DNA from: Clostridiales bacterium GWE2_32_10
Lineage (GTDB): Bacteria > Bacillota > Clostridia > Lachnospirales > UBA12420
NCBI GenBank assembly: GCA_001797255.1
Contig: MGOW01000081.1
Span: 1-33,850, forward strand
Direction: 5' to 3'
Length of the DNA: 33,850 bases
This document shows positions 17,098-24,510 of the stretch, in pieces; the first letter of the stretch is position 1; every line of letters begins with the position of its first letter. The notes below the pieces were generated by a model. It saw only the letters and a program-made list of their open reading frames with translations, was not told the DNA's origin and made no database searches. Made by a program: the position numbers and the translations under genes.

Positions 17098-17904
17098 ATG
17101 GAGTTAATAATACAAGCAATAATACTTGGGATTGTAGAGGGAATTACGGAGTTTTTACCTGTATCGTCTACAGGGCATTTGATTTTATTTGGGGATTTTA
17201 TTGGATTTAAAAAAGGTGATTTTTCGATTATGTTTGATGTTATAATACAGCTAGGAGCTATACTTGCGGTATTAGTTTATTATAGGAAAAAGATATGGGA
17301 ATCACTCAAAAATATAAAGCCGGGTGAATGGGGATTTAAGCTATGGTTTAAAATATTTATAGCCTTTTTGCCAGCGGCTGCATTAGGATTTTTATTAAAC
17401 GATTATATTGATGAATATTTATTTTCTAATGTTACAGTTTCAATTGCACTTATTATAGGTGCGATATTTATGATTGTAGTTGAGAAATACTTTGCAAACA
17501 AAACATCTGATGAAATCACAGAAATAAGCACAAAGAAATCTTTATTTATAGGTTTTGCACAATGTATGGCACTTATACCAGGAATGTCAAGATCTGCCTC
17601 AACTATTATGGGTGGTATGATAGTCGGCTTATCAGTTAAAGTGGCAGCCGAATTTTCATTTTTTCTTGCAATTCCAACTATGTTTGCTGCAACAGGGTAT
17701 TCGATTATAAAAGGCTTTGCTGCAATGGGTGCAACAGAATGGATAGCACTATCTGTGGGCTTTGTTACATCATTTATTGTTGCATTTATAGTAATAGGAA
17801 AATTTTTAAGTTTCCTTACTAAACATTCATTAAAACCATTTGCTTATTATAGGTTGATAGTAGGAATATTAATGTTGATACTTATTGCTAATAATTTGGT
17901 GTAA
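17098..17904 (+). CDS. uppP: Undecaprenyl-diphosphatase UppP (BacA)
   Basis: This integral membrane phosphatase removes one phosphate from undecaprenyl diphosphate to recycle the lipid carrier of peptidoglycan synthesis, and confers bacitracin tolerance. The 268 residues have about eight hydrophobic segments and both catalytic signatures: GIVEGITEFLPVSSTGHLIL near the N-terminus and PGMSRSAST (about 163-171). ATG 17098 has AAAGGGGAG 6-14 bases upstream; the in-frame ATG at 17068 overlaps the end of hicA and lacks a site. A 29-bp dispersed repeat and a terminator follow. Confidence 0.96.
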   Translation: MELIIQAIILGIVEGITEFLPVSSTGHLILFGDFIGFKKGDFSIMFDVIIQLGAILAVLVYYRKKIWESLKNIKPGEWGFKLWFKIFIAFLPAAALGFLLNDYIDEYLFSNVTVSIALIIGAIFMIVVEKYFANKTSDEITEISTKKSLFIGFAQCMALIPGMSRSASTIMGGMIVGLSVKVAAEFSFFLAIPTMFAATGYSIIKGFAAMGATEWIALSVGFVTSFIVAFIVIGKFLSFLTKHSLKPFAYYRLIVGILMLILIANNLV

Positions 17905-17923
17905 GCTGTAATTTATATAGAGC

Positions 17924-17952
17924 TTGTCATTGCGAGGTACGAAGCAATCTCG
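17924..17952 (+). repeat. 29-bp dispersed repeat, copy 1
   Basis: It is identical over 29 bases to 23108-23136, in the same orientation. Recognisable parts are GTCATTGCGAG, a central GTAC and GAAGCAATCTCG. Inverted parts (GCGAG...CTCGC and ATTGC...GCAAT) allow alternative short hairpins. It starts 20 bases after the uppP stop. Repeats with this general layout occur in varied bacterial genomes; no mobility gene is near. Confidence 0.85.
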
Positions 17953-17997
17953 CTAAATTTGGATACAAAAGAAAAAATGTGAAGCGAAAATGAAACA

Positions 17998-18025
17998 AAA
18001 TGCAACGATTGTTGTATTTTTTTTT
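17998..18025 (+). terminator. Terminator between uppP and spoVT
   Basis: AAATGCAAC (17998-18006) pairs with GTTGTATTT (18011-18019), a 9-bp stem with one G-T pair and a 4-base loop, followed by Ts to 18025. It probably ends the long transcript from the three-receiver operon through uppP. The rest of 17953-18135 is AT-rich; a near-direct repeat AGATATCAGA occurs twice around 18054-18077. Confidence 0.7.
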
Positions 18026-18135
18026 ACAAAAAAACCAATACTAGTAATGGAAAAGATATCAGATTTAGATATCAGAGGAAAAATATAAATTATACACGGT
18101 AAATTGTGTACTGAAAAAAATGGGAGGAAAAAATA

Positions 18136-18687
18136 ATGAAAGCGACAGGAATTGTTAGAAGAATAGATGATCTGGGTAGAGTTGTTATTCCTAAAGAAAT
18201 AAGGAGAACCCTTAAAATACGTGAAGGGGATCCACTTGAAATTTTTACCCAAAAGGATGGGGAAATCATCTTTAAAAAATATTCTCCAATAGGTGAACTT
18301 GGAAATTTTGCAAAAGAGTATGCAGAGGCACTTGCTCAGGTTTCTGGACATATTACATGTATTGCTGATAAAGATCAATTAATAGCAGTTTCAGGAGGTT
18401 CTAAAAGAGAACTACTAAAGAAGGAAATAAGTGAGCAGCTAGAAAGAGCGATAGATGATAGAACGATAGTGCTTGCAAATAAAAATGACTCGCATTATAT
18501 ACCGGTACTTATGAATGAAGGTGATAATAGGTATAATGCCCAATTGATAGCACCAATAATAAGTGAAGGGGATGCTATAGGTGCTGTAATATTTCTATCC
18601 GAAGATGGTAAAACAAAAATGGGGGAAGTAGAAGAAAAGCTAGCACAATCAGCAGCTGGATTTTTAGGTAGACAAATGGAGCAATGA
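18136..18687 (+). CDS. spoVT: Stage V sporulation transcriptional regulator SpoVT
   Basis: SpoVT is a tetrameric AbrB-family regulator that adjusts sigma-G-dependent genes in the forespore. The N-terminal swapped-hairpin AbrB domain (1-50) is MKATGIVRRIDDLGRVVIPK then EIRRTLKIREGDPLEIF, nearly invariant in the family. A GAF-like domain fills the remaining residues to 183 (GDAIGAVIFLSEDGK near the end). ATG 18136 follows GGGAGG. I found no convincing sigma-G promoter in the 110 bases upstream. It leads the HU/rqcP/yabPQ/divIC/spoIIE group, as in many Clostridia. Confidence 0.95.
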   Translation: MKATGIVRRIDDLGRVVIPKEIRRTLKIREGDPLEIFTQKDGEIIFKKYSPIGELGNFAKEYAEALAQVSGHITCIADKDQLIAVSGGSKRELLKKEISEQLERAIDDRTIVLANKNDSHYIPVLMNEGDNRYNAQLIAPIISEGDAIGAVIFLSEDGKTKMGEVEEKLAQSAAGFLGRQMEQ

Positions 18688-18772
18688 AGGTAAGAAATGC
18701 AAGGAATTTAGTGGAAAATTTTAGAAAATAGAAAAAATATTGAAAAAAAACAAATAAATTAGCAATAAATAC

Positions 18773-18801
18773 TTGACAAATTGGCTAAATAAAGGTATAA
18801 A
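18773..18801 (+). promoter_or_regulatory. Strong sigma-A promoter of the HU gene
   Basis: TTGACA (18773-18778), 17 bases, TATAAA (18796-18801). The start of transcription should be near 18808, leaving a leader of about 70 bases. The leader opens with a hairpin (GATAGT 18810-18815 with ACTATC 18824-18829) that could stabilise the message 5' end. Confidence 0.8.
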
Positions 18802-18876
18802 TAGTGGTAGATAGTATTTAAAGACTATCCTAGTGTTTAATAAAAGTTCAATCTTAAATGCAAGGAGGAAACACAA

Positions 18877-19152
18877 ATGAACAAAGCAGAATTAATTACA
18901 GCCATGGCTGAAAGTGCAAGTGTAACAAAAAAGGTTGCAGAACAAGTTTTAAAATCTTTTCAAGAAATTGTTGCAACAGAACTTTCAAAAGATGGTAAAG
19001 TTCAAATGGTAGGTTTTGGGACTTTCGAAACTAGCAAGAGATCAGCTAGAACAGGAAGAAATCCACAAACAAAAGCTGCTATAGAAATTCCTGCGTCTAC
19101 AGTACCAAGATTTAAACCAGGAAAAGCATTAAAAGAGTCTGTTAATCAATAA
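18877..19152 (+). CDS. hup: HU-family DNA-binding protein
   Basis: HU is a dimeric nucleoid protein that bends DNA. The 91 residues are full length: MNKAELITAMAESASVTKK at the start, the conserved VGFGTFETSKRSARTGRNPQ DNA-binding arm base, then IPASTVPRFKPGKALKESVN. AAGGAGG precedes ATG 18877 by about 8 bases. A strong promoter and a terminator 10 bases past the stop make a short, probably highly expressed transcript. Confidence 0.97.
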   Translation: MNKAELITAMAESASVTKKVAEQVLKSFQEIVATELSKDGKVQMVGFGTFETSKRSARTGRNPQTKAAIEIPASTVPRFKPGKALKESVNQ

Positions 19153-19159
19153 TTACTTA

Positions 19160-19191
19160 AGAGGCCTGCACTATGTGTAGGTTTCTTTTTT
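19160..19191 (+). terminator. Terminator after the HU gene
   Basis: CCTGCAC (19164-19170 region) pairs with GTGTAGG (19175-19181 region) with one G-T pair and a 3-5 base loop, followed by TTTCTTTTTTT. It begins about ten bases after the HU stop. Confidence 0.75.
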
Positions 19192-19228
19192 CTACTAAAC
19201 TAATGAAATCGAAAGGAAGGGTAATTTT

Positions 19229-19474
19229 ATGCGTTTAGATAAATATCTAAAAGTTTCACGTATTATAAAAAGAAGAACTCTAGCCAAAGATTTTTGTGAT
19301 GCGAATAGAGTACTGATAAATGAAAGAGTAGTGAGAGCAAGTTACGAGGTAAAACTAGGTGATATAATTCAAATCAATTTTGGTAATTCATCCCTTAAAG
19401 CAGAAATAATAGATATAAAAGAACATGTACGAAAAGAAGACTCAAAAGAAATGTATAAAGTAATAACCGAATAA
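19229..19474 (+). CDS. rqcP: S4-domain RNA-binding protein RqcP (YabO/Hsp15-like)
   Basis: RqcP binds stalled 50S-nascent-chain complexes and works with RqcH in alanine tailing during ribosome quality control. The 81 residues are a single S4 domain: MRLDKYLKVSRIIKRRTLAK, then ANRVLINERVVRASYEVKLG DIIQINFG. AAAGGAAGG precedes ATG 19229. It lies between HU and yabP, the standard location in spore-formers. A terminator overlaps its stop codon. Confidence 0.93.
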   Translation: MRLDKYLKVSRIIKRRTLAKDFCDANRVLINERVVRASYEVKLGDIIQINFGNSSLKAEIIDIKEHVRKEDSKEMYKVITE

Positions 19475-19506
19475 AACTTGATTTCAGGAATGAAATCAAG
19501 TTTTTT
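19473..19506 (+). terminator. Strong terminator after rqcP
   Basis: AAAACTTGATTTC (19473-19485) pairs perfectly with GAAATCAAGTTTT (19492-19504) around a 6-base loop, and the T-run reaches 19506. The stem begins within the rqcP stop codon. yabP, 39 bases beyond, must rely on read-through or its own promoter, consistent with sporulation-specific control. Confidence 0.88.
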
Positions 19507-19544
19507 AAATATAATGTATTAAAGAAGTAATTGGAGGTTTTAAT

Positions 19545-19832
19545 ATGGTTGTTAATGAAAAAAGAGAGGCGGCAGTAAAGCACAATATTAGTATGGATAA
19601 CAGACAAAGATTTTCGGCTAGTGGTATAGTCGAGGTGATTAGCTTTGAGGAGAGTGTTATTATTATTGATACAAAGCAAGGTGTATTAGTTATAAAAGGA
19701 AAAAATCTTCATATAGATAAGCTGAATTTAGAAACCTCTGAAATAGAACTAAATGGGCAAATAGATAGTTTAACCTACAATTCAAATCCTAAAAGAAAAA
19801 CAAAAGGATTTATTAAAAGTTTATTTAAGTAA
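19545..19832 (+). CDS. yabP: Sporulation protein YabP
   Basis: YabP is a small protein of spore-formers needed for normal sporulation; its biochemical role is unknown. The 95 residues show the YabP/YqfC pattern: charged N-terminus, HNISMDNRQRFSASGIVEVI, SFEESVIIIDTKQGVLVIKG, then a basic C-terminus ending in FIKSLFK. GGAGGT precedes ATG 19545 by about 7 bases. yabQ begins almost at once, so the two are co-translated. Confidence 0.92.
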   Translation: MVVNEKREAAVKHNISMDNRQRFSASGIVEVISFEESVIIIDTKQGVLVIKGKNLHIDKLNLETSEIELNGQIDSLTYNSNPKRKTKGFIKSLFK

Positions 19833-19842
19833 GGTGATGCAC

Positions 19843-20235
19843 TTGATACTTTCAATTAATGCAGAAGTAAACATATTTTTACTTGCCATATGCGTAGGCT
19901 TCGGTCTTGCAGCTATATATGATCTTCTCCGAATACTCCGAAGGGTATACAAACACAAAAATCTTATAGTAAATATCGAGGATTTTATATATTGGATGTT
20001 TACTGTGTGTATATTATTTGAATTTCTAAGGTATAAAAACTTCGGAGAACTTAGAGGGTTTATTTTGATAGGCTGTATTATAGGAGCAACCATTTATTTT
20101 TCTGTGCTGAGTAAATATATTATAAGTGTGGGAGTTACAGTTTTTTTATATATTAACAGTATAATTAAAAAAATTTTTAAAAAATTCTCTTTACTTTTGG
20201 AAAAAATAAAGGTATTATATAATAAACGAATATAA
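19843..20235 (+). CDS. yabQ: Sporulation protein YabQ
   Basis: YabQ is a membrane protein required for spore cortex formation. It has 130 residues from TTG 19843 (MILSINAEVNIFLLAICVGF). About four hydrophobic segments are visible, with IYDLLRILRRVYKH after the first, as is typical. TTG is preferred to GTG 19834 and ATG 19837 because AAGGTG at 19831-19836 serves as the ribosome binding site with a 6-base spacing, and family members usually begin MILS. The site overlaps the yabP stop. Confidence 0.9.
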   Translation: MILSINAEVNIFLLAICVGFGLAAIYDLLRILRRVYKHKNLIVNIEDFIYWMFTVCILFEFLRYKNFGELRGFILIGCIIGATIYFSVLSKYIISVGVTVFLYINSIIKKIFKKFSLLLEKIKVLYNKRI

Positions 20236-20250
20236 AGTAAGGGAATGATG

Positions 20251-20526
20251 ATGATGTATCAAAAAAAGAAGAGAATACTCCTTGGAGTTGTAGTCGTAAT
20301 TGCTGTATTATTACTAATAAAGCTATATGATATTAGTATTGTAAATAAACAGATGGATGAACAAATCAACGCATACAATAACGAGCTAAAAAAACGTAAA
20401 GCAGATTTAAATGAAGCGACTGAGAAGAAAGACTATTACAATTCAGATGAATACATAGAAAAAATTGCAAGAGAACAAGAGAATCTGGTGAAGAAGAATG
20501 ACATTATTTTTGTGACTGAGGATTAA
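20251..20526 (+). CDS. divIC: Septum formation initiator DivIC/FtsB-like protein
   Basis: A bitopic division protein that joins FtsL and DivIB at the septum. The order is a basic N-terminus, one membrane segment (ILLGVVVVIAVLLLIKLY), a coiled coil (about 30-60, KQMDEQINAYNNELKKRK) and the family end motif YIEKIAREQENLVKKNDIIF. Four consecutive ATG codons lie at 20245, 20248, 20251 and 20254. AAGGGA ends at 20244, so 20251 or 20254 has the best spacing. The S1-domain gene (yabR) usual after divIC in many spore-formers is missing; a promoter-like region and a repeat element follow. Confidence 0.9.
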   Translation: MMYQKKKRILLGVVVVIAVLLLIKLYDISIVNKQMDEQINAYNNELKKRKADLNEATEKKDYYNSDEYIEKIAREQENLVKKNDIIFVTED

Positions 20527-20566
20527 TTAACTTGGACTAGGGGTTAGTTGAAATTTGTTACAAGTT

Positions 20567-20599
20567 TTTACATTTTTTACCATATATAATGTGTATAAT
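20567..20599 (+). promoter_or_regulatory. Possible spoIIE promoter with wide spacing
   Basis: TTTACA (20567-20572) and TATAAT (20594-20599) are 21 bases apart. In B. subtilis the Spo0A-activated spoIIE and spoIIG promoters are known for unusually wide -35/-10 spacing, so this layout fits. I could not find a clear Spo0A box (TGTCGAA). A second TATAAT lies at 20585-20590. Tentative. Confidence 0.4.
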
Positions 20600-20628
20600 A
20601 ACATACAGTGAGATGTATGTTATTTTTT
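20597..20628 (+). terminator. Hairpin plus T-run after divIC
   Basis: AATAACATAC (20597-20606) pairs perfectly with GTATGTTATT (20615-20624), followed by Ts to 20628. It could end the divIC transcript. The left arm overlaps the putative spoIIE -10 box, so a transcript starting there would not form it. Confidence 0.6.
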
Positions 20629-20638
20629 GTGGCTGCCC

Positions 20639-20762
20639 CGGACTCACCCCCCAGCCCCCTCTCTAAAAGAGAGGGGGAGATGGGACTTAAGTGTCTTGGT
20701 GGGGGATGAGACTAGTGTGTGAGGCTCCCCTCTCTTTTAGAGAGGGGCTGGGAGTGAGTCCG
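20639..20762. repeat. 124-bp GC-rich element with inverted hairpin ends
   Basis: The ends are near-perfect inverted copies of about 38-40 bases: CGGACTCACC... from 20639 to about 20679, and ...GGTGAGTCCG-like sequence at 20725-20762. Each end itself folds: CCCCCTCTCT/AGAGAGGGGG (20655-20677) and CCCCTCTCT/AGAGAGGGG (20727-20747), each with a 3-base loop. The middle (about 45 bases) is G-rich. Its base composition is very unlike the flanks. It has the form of a BIME/REP pair or a MITE, with no coding capacity. The spoIIE ribosome binding site starts one base past it. Confidence 0.85.
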
Positions 20763-20778
20763 AGGAGGAGAAAAATAT

Positions 20779-23091
20779 ATGGAAAATTTATTAAAAAGCT
20801 ATGTTCAGAAAATTAGTATAAGTAGTAAAAAAGTAAAAAATTTATTTTTTTATTTTCTACAATATGTTTTTGCAGGAGTTAGTATTTTAAATTGGGTATA
20901 TCCATTTGGAATGGTATTTTATGTACTTGGTGGAGAGTTTTTAAATAAGCTGTTGCTTAAAATAATAATTATAGCCGGTTTGTATGGAAAAATAAGCAAT
21001 ACAGAAATAATCGAGTATATAGTTTTGCTGTATGTATATGACAGGGTAAAAAATTTGGTAAATAGCATAAGTAAAAAGGCTATATTACTTGCTGGTATAA
21101 GTCTTGTGTTAGACACGGGGATGCTTTATTTTGAACAAAAGATTTATACATATACTATAGTTTTGATAGTTTTAAAGAGTATTGTAATATTTAGTTTGGT
21201 TTGTATAGCAGATAGATTTTTTAAAGTAGCAGTAAATAAGCATAAAAAAGCAAGCATTAATAATGAAGAAATAGTAAGTCTATTATTCTTGATTACTGTT
21301 ATGTTTGCTGGGTTTAGTAATATAAACTTTAGTGGGTTAAATCTTTTATATATAATGGGCTACATTTTTGTATTACTTATGAGCCATAGTGGGGGGATGC
21401 TGCACGGAGCACTTGCAGGTTGTGTTGTTAGTGCTGCTATAGTTATATCGGGAAATGACTTTAATGAATATCATTTGCTTATTCCTATTATAGGTATGGT
21501 TACAGGCATATTTAAAACGCCAGGTAAAATAATAATGAGTTTAGCTTTTTCTGTAATTTCGGTATTTGTGTATATACTAAACTCTACGTTTATAATAGAA
21601 ACTATAGATTTTGCAAAAAATTTGGTTATAGCAGTTCTGATTTTTAATGTTTTACCTATAGAGATAAGCAAGAGGTTAGAGAAAATGTTTAGAATAAATG
21701 GGACTACACAAGTAGATAAGGAAATGTCAAAGGTGAAAGCAGAGATTGCTATAAAGCTAGAAAACTATTCGGAAGCATTTTTGCAGTTGGCTAGCATATA
21801 TGAGCAGGTAGCGATTGATAAGAAAGCTATCAATAAAAGTGAGTCAGAAAAAATATTTAATTTTCTGATACAGAATGTTTGTAAAAACTGTGTTAGCTTT
21901 GATAAATGTTGGAATGCGAGTTTTTACACTACAAGTAAAAATCTATATGAAATGATGGACGAGATGGAAAAAGGGGCTAATGTGCAAAATAGTGAGTTAA
22001 AAGAAAATGCTGCATCATGGTGTTTAAATGCAGAGGTTTTGGTAAATAATATAACAGAATTGTTTGATGTATATAAAGGTAATTTATATCTGGCTAACAA
22101 AATTCAGAAAAATAAAAAATTACTTGCAGGGCAGCTTTATGAGATAGCTGATATGACCCAAAATATATCAAAGGAAATACAGGTAGGAAAGAAAGCTATA
22201 TATGATATAGAAGAAAGAATTGCATCACTACTAGAAAAATATAAACTTGAGGTTAGGGATATTTTAGTTATAATAAATGACGGAAAATATAAGATAGAGC
22301 TTTTACTTGATGAGGATGCTAGCAAAGTGGAAGGTATAGTTAAAGAAGTGGAACTTATACTAAATCGAAAGCTTAAAGTACAGAATCATTTTACAGAAGA
22401 AAATATAACTAAGATTGTAATTGTTGAAAAAGAAGAGTATAACGTATTTGTTGGAGTAGCACAAAATTTAAAGGAAGATAATTTTGTGTGTGGTGATAGC
22501 TACAAATATATAGATATGGACGATGAAAACTACGTAATAGTTTTATCAGACGGAATGGGGACAGGCATCTGTGCAGAGAGAGAAAGCAGGCTCACTATAG
22601 AACTAATAGAGAAATTTATAAAGCTAGGCTTCAGCAAGGAATTTATAATACGTGCTGTGAATTCGCTACTTATCATGAATGCTAAGGATGAGCTATACGC
22701 AACTCTTGATCTACTCATAATAGATAGAAACACAGGAAAAACAGATATAATAAAAATAGGTGCGTTCCCTACATTTATAAAGAAACAAGGTATTGTTGAG
22801 ATAATAACATCAGAAAGTGCACCTATTGGGTTGATAGATGAGCTGAATGTAGATATTATAGAACGGAATGTATCAGATGGAGATATAATATTATCAATGA
22901 CAGATGGTATACTAAACTCGAATAGAAACCTAGATGAAATCAAACACTATATAGCAGAGATTTTAGAAAATTTATACAACAATAGCCCACAAGAAATAGC
23001 AGAGTACATTATGTACAGAATAAAAGAAAGATACAACGATGAGGTTGATGACGATTTGACTATTGTGGTTGCTAAAATTGGGAGAAACTAA
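20779..23091 (+). CDS. spoIIE: Stage II sporulation protein E (SpoIIE) serine phosphatase
   Basis: SpoIIE dephosphorylates SpoIIAA to activate sigma-F in the forespore and helps form the polar septum. The N-terminal ~290 residues contain about ten hydrophobic segments. A central regulatory region follows (about 310-560), with the family's cysteine cluster VCKNCVSFDKCW. The C-terminal PP2C phosphatase (about 570-770) has metal-binding VCGDSY, VLSDGMGTG, SMTDGILN and DEVDDDLTIVV, all apparently intact. The length of 770 is normal. GAGGAGGAG precedes ATG 20779 by 8 bases, immediately after the inverted-repeat element. tilS, hpt and ftsH, which often follow spoIIE, are not here. Confidence 0.95.
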   Translation: MENLLKSYVQKISISSKKVKNLFFYFLQYVFAGVSILNWVYPFGMVFYVLGGEFLNKLLLKIIIIAGLYGKISNTEIIEYIVLLYVYDRVKNLVNSISKKAILLAGISLVLDTGMLYFEQKIYTYTIVLIVLKSIVIFSLVCIADRFFKVAVNKHKKASINNEEIVSLLFLITVMFAGFSNINFSGLNLLYIMGYIFVLLMSHSGGMLHGALAGCVVSAAIVISGNDFNEYHLLIPIIGMVTGIFKTPGKIIMSLAFSVISVFVYILNSTFIIETIDFAKNLVIAVLIFNVLPIEISKRLEKMFRINGTTQVDKEMSKVKAEIAIKLENYSEAFLQLASIYEQVAIDKKAINKSESEKIFNFLIQNVCKNCVSFDKCWNASFYTTSKNLYEMMDEMEKGANVQNSELKENAASWCLNAEVLVNNITELFDVYKGNLYLANKIQKNKKLLAGQLYEIADMTQNISKEIQVGKKAIYDIEERIASLLEKYKLEVRDILVIINDGKYKIELLLDEDASKVEGIVKEVELILNRKLKVQNHFTEENITKIVIVEKEEYNVFVGVAQNLKEDNFVCGDSYKYIDMDDENYVIVLSDGMGTGICAERESRLTIELIEKFIKLGFSKEFIIRAVNSLLIMNAKDELYATLDLLIIDRNTGKTDIIKIGAFPTFIKKQGIVEIITSESAPIGLIDELNVDIIERNVSDGDIILSMTDGILNSNRNLDEIKHYIAEILENLYNNSPQEIAEYIMYRIKERYNDEVDDDLTIVVAKIGRN

Positions 23092-23107
23092 AACTTAGTA
23101 ACAGACG

Positions 23108-23136
23108 TTGTCATTGCGAGGTACGAAGCAATCTCG
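23108..23136 (+). repeat. 29-bp dispersed repeat, copy 2
   Basis: It is identical to 17924-17952, in the same orientation, and begins 17 bases after the spoIIE stop. Similarity beyond the 29 bases is weak (both are followed within ~20 bases by ATACAAAA). Both copies are just downstream of + strand stop codons. Confidence 0.85.
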
Positions 23137-23171
23137 TTTTGGTAGAATACAAAAAGAAGAGGAGGGATTTT

Positions 23172-23414
23172 ATGCAGAGGAGAAGAGATTTGGTTTTGGA
23201 GGCGCAGGGGATAATAGATGCTTATGTTAGGAAAAATCAGATGGATAAGCTTGTAGCGGGATATGAATTTATGAGGGAGTATTCGAAGATGAAGAGTGTA
23301 AAAGAGAGGAAGAGACAAAGAAGTATATTTATAAACTATGTTTTAGCCATTTCTTCGCTACTTCTTATAAATATGATTATTTATCTAGTATTTTCACTAC
23401 ATTTTTTAAAATAA
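23172..23414 (+). CDS. Small tail-anchored membrane protein, unknown
   Basis: This is an 80-residue protein I do not recognise. The N-terminal 50 residues are very basic and helical (MQRRRDLVLEAQGIIDAYVR, KERKRQR). One hydrophobic segment of ~25 residues at the C-terminus (FINYVLAISSLLLINMIIYL) should anchor it with the N-terminus in the cytoplasm. ATG 23172 follows GGAGGG by 6 bases; an in-frame GTG at 23139 has no site. Its last 38 bases overlap the 3' end of the opposite-strand exonuclease gene. Its position right after spoIIE makes a sporulation link possible, but there is no direct evidence. Confidence 0.65.
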   Translation: MQRRRDLVLEAQGIIDAYVRKNQMDKLVAGYEFMREYSKMKSVKERKRQRSIFINYVLAISSLLLINMIIYLVFSLHFLK

Positions 23415-24462
23415 GTTCTTTATTTATCTGGTTTTGTTTTATATGAATATATTGACTTTTAGATAAGGTGCCTTTTTTGAAAACCTGTATGTCAGAGATA
23501 GTGACAAAGGTTTCAATGAAGTCGCCTGATTTTTTTATATAACAGTTTTCCTTATTAGCAGGAACTTTCTTTGATGTATCTACATATTTACCGACAGATT
23601 TATGTATAGCCTCATCTTTTTCTGCTATATAATAATAGTTTTTATAATCCTTAAAAAAGTGCATAAGTGTATCGCTTAAAATCTCTATATTTATCAAGAT
23701 TTCATTAGAAGAAGCTTTGAAAATTATTGTCCATGTCCCATTATTTAAAGTTAGGTCAAATGGTGAAGGGACAGGTGATGTGAGGAGTATTTTAAAACCT
23801 AAATCTTTTATACGAATATTAGTAATAGAGTCACCCTGTAAAGTTTTAACAGATGAAATAAAGTTTGTATAATCAACAATCCGTAGCAAGTCTAGCATAC
23901 CATATAAATCCTCTTCATTGTGAAGCAATAAATTACGTTCAAGGGGAGGATTTGGATTTTTCACATAAGTCTTATACTGCTCAATCAGTTCACCACCAGT
24001 GAATTTATCGGTACGATGGATACCTAGAAATTTCTCAAGTGATTTCTGCTTTAGGTTTTCTAGATTAAAAATGTTTTTATACTTTTTTATAATTTTATAC
24101 AAATCTACAGACTGTAAATTTTTAAACTTTATAGAATCAAGATTATGTATTAAAGATTTTTTTAATATATATGGGGTATCGAAGGTATCGCCATTAAAAT
24201 GAACTGTATAAACAAAATCCTTGCACAGCTCAAAAAAACATTCCAACACCTCCCACTCATCTGAATATTTCTCAGCAAAAAACTGGCTAAAAATCCACGT
24301 CCCATTTTTATTATAGATGTAGCCAATAAGATACAAATTAGACCTATCAGCTGTAAAGCCTGTAGTTTCTATGTCGAAGAATAGTACTTCGTGATTTTTT
24401 ATATGTTTAAAATATTTGGATATATCAAGATTGATATTTAAAGATTTAGTTATTGTTTTCAT
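23377..24462 (-). CDS. YprB-like ribonuclease H-fold (DEDD) exonuclease-like protein
   Basis: A 361-residue protein of the RNase_H_2/YprB group, predicted to have a 3'-5' exonuclease fold. The catalytic acids are visible: D and E in FFDIETTGF, D in HFNGDTFDTPYIL, and a later H-N-E-E-D (LLHNEEDLYGML) for the last acidic site. The SLEKFLGIHR segment before it also fits. The C-terminal ~150 residues are not assigned. The start at 24462 (MKTITKSLN) has AAAGGA about 11 bases upstream on the minus strand; an in-frame ATG 20 codons earlier (24522) lacks a good site. It is the only gene here on the minus strand, convergent and overlapping with the small membrane protein gene. Substrate unknown. Confidence 0.82.
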   Translation of the reverse strand: MKTITKSLNINLDISKYFKHIKNHEVLFFDIETTGFTADRSNLYLIGYIYNKNGTWIFSQFFAEKYSDEWEVLECFFELCKDFVYTVHFNGDTFDTPYILKKSLIHNLDSIKFKNLQSVDLYKIIKKYKNIFNLENLKQKSLEKFLGIHRTDKFTGGELIEQYKTYVKNPNPPLERNLLLHNEEDLYGMLDLLRIVDYTNFISSVKTLQGDSITNIRIKDLGFKILLTSPVPSPFDLTLNNGTWTIIFKASSNEILINIEILSDTLMHFFKDYKNYYYIAEKDEAIHKSVGKYVDTSKKVPANKENCYIKKSGDFIETFVTISDIQVFKKGTLSKSQYIHIKQNQINKELILKNVVKILDK

Positions 24463-24510
24463 GGTAATCAGTCCTTTCGCCTTCTCCCCTATGTGGGAGT
24501 TTTTTAACTC

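Noticed and set aside
17953-18378. 141-codon minus-strand open frame over the spoVT start
   Set aside because: The protein is compositionally odd (Ile/Phe/Cys-rich), overlaps the conserved AbrB domain of spoVT and has no recognisable domain.
18808-18876. Riboswitch in the HU leader
   Set aside because: Only one 6-bp hairpin is visible and no known riboswitch core motif; the leader is too short.
24484-24506. Terminator-like CTCCC...GGGAG with T-run on the + strand
   Set aside because: The stem is only 5 bp, and no + strand gene ends upstream; it lies in the leader of the minus-strand gene.
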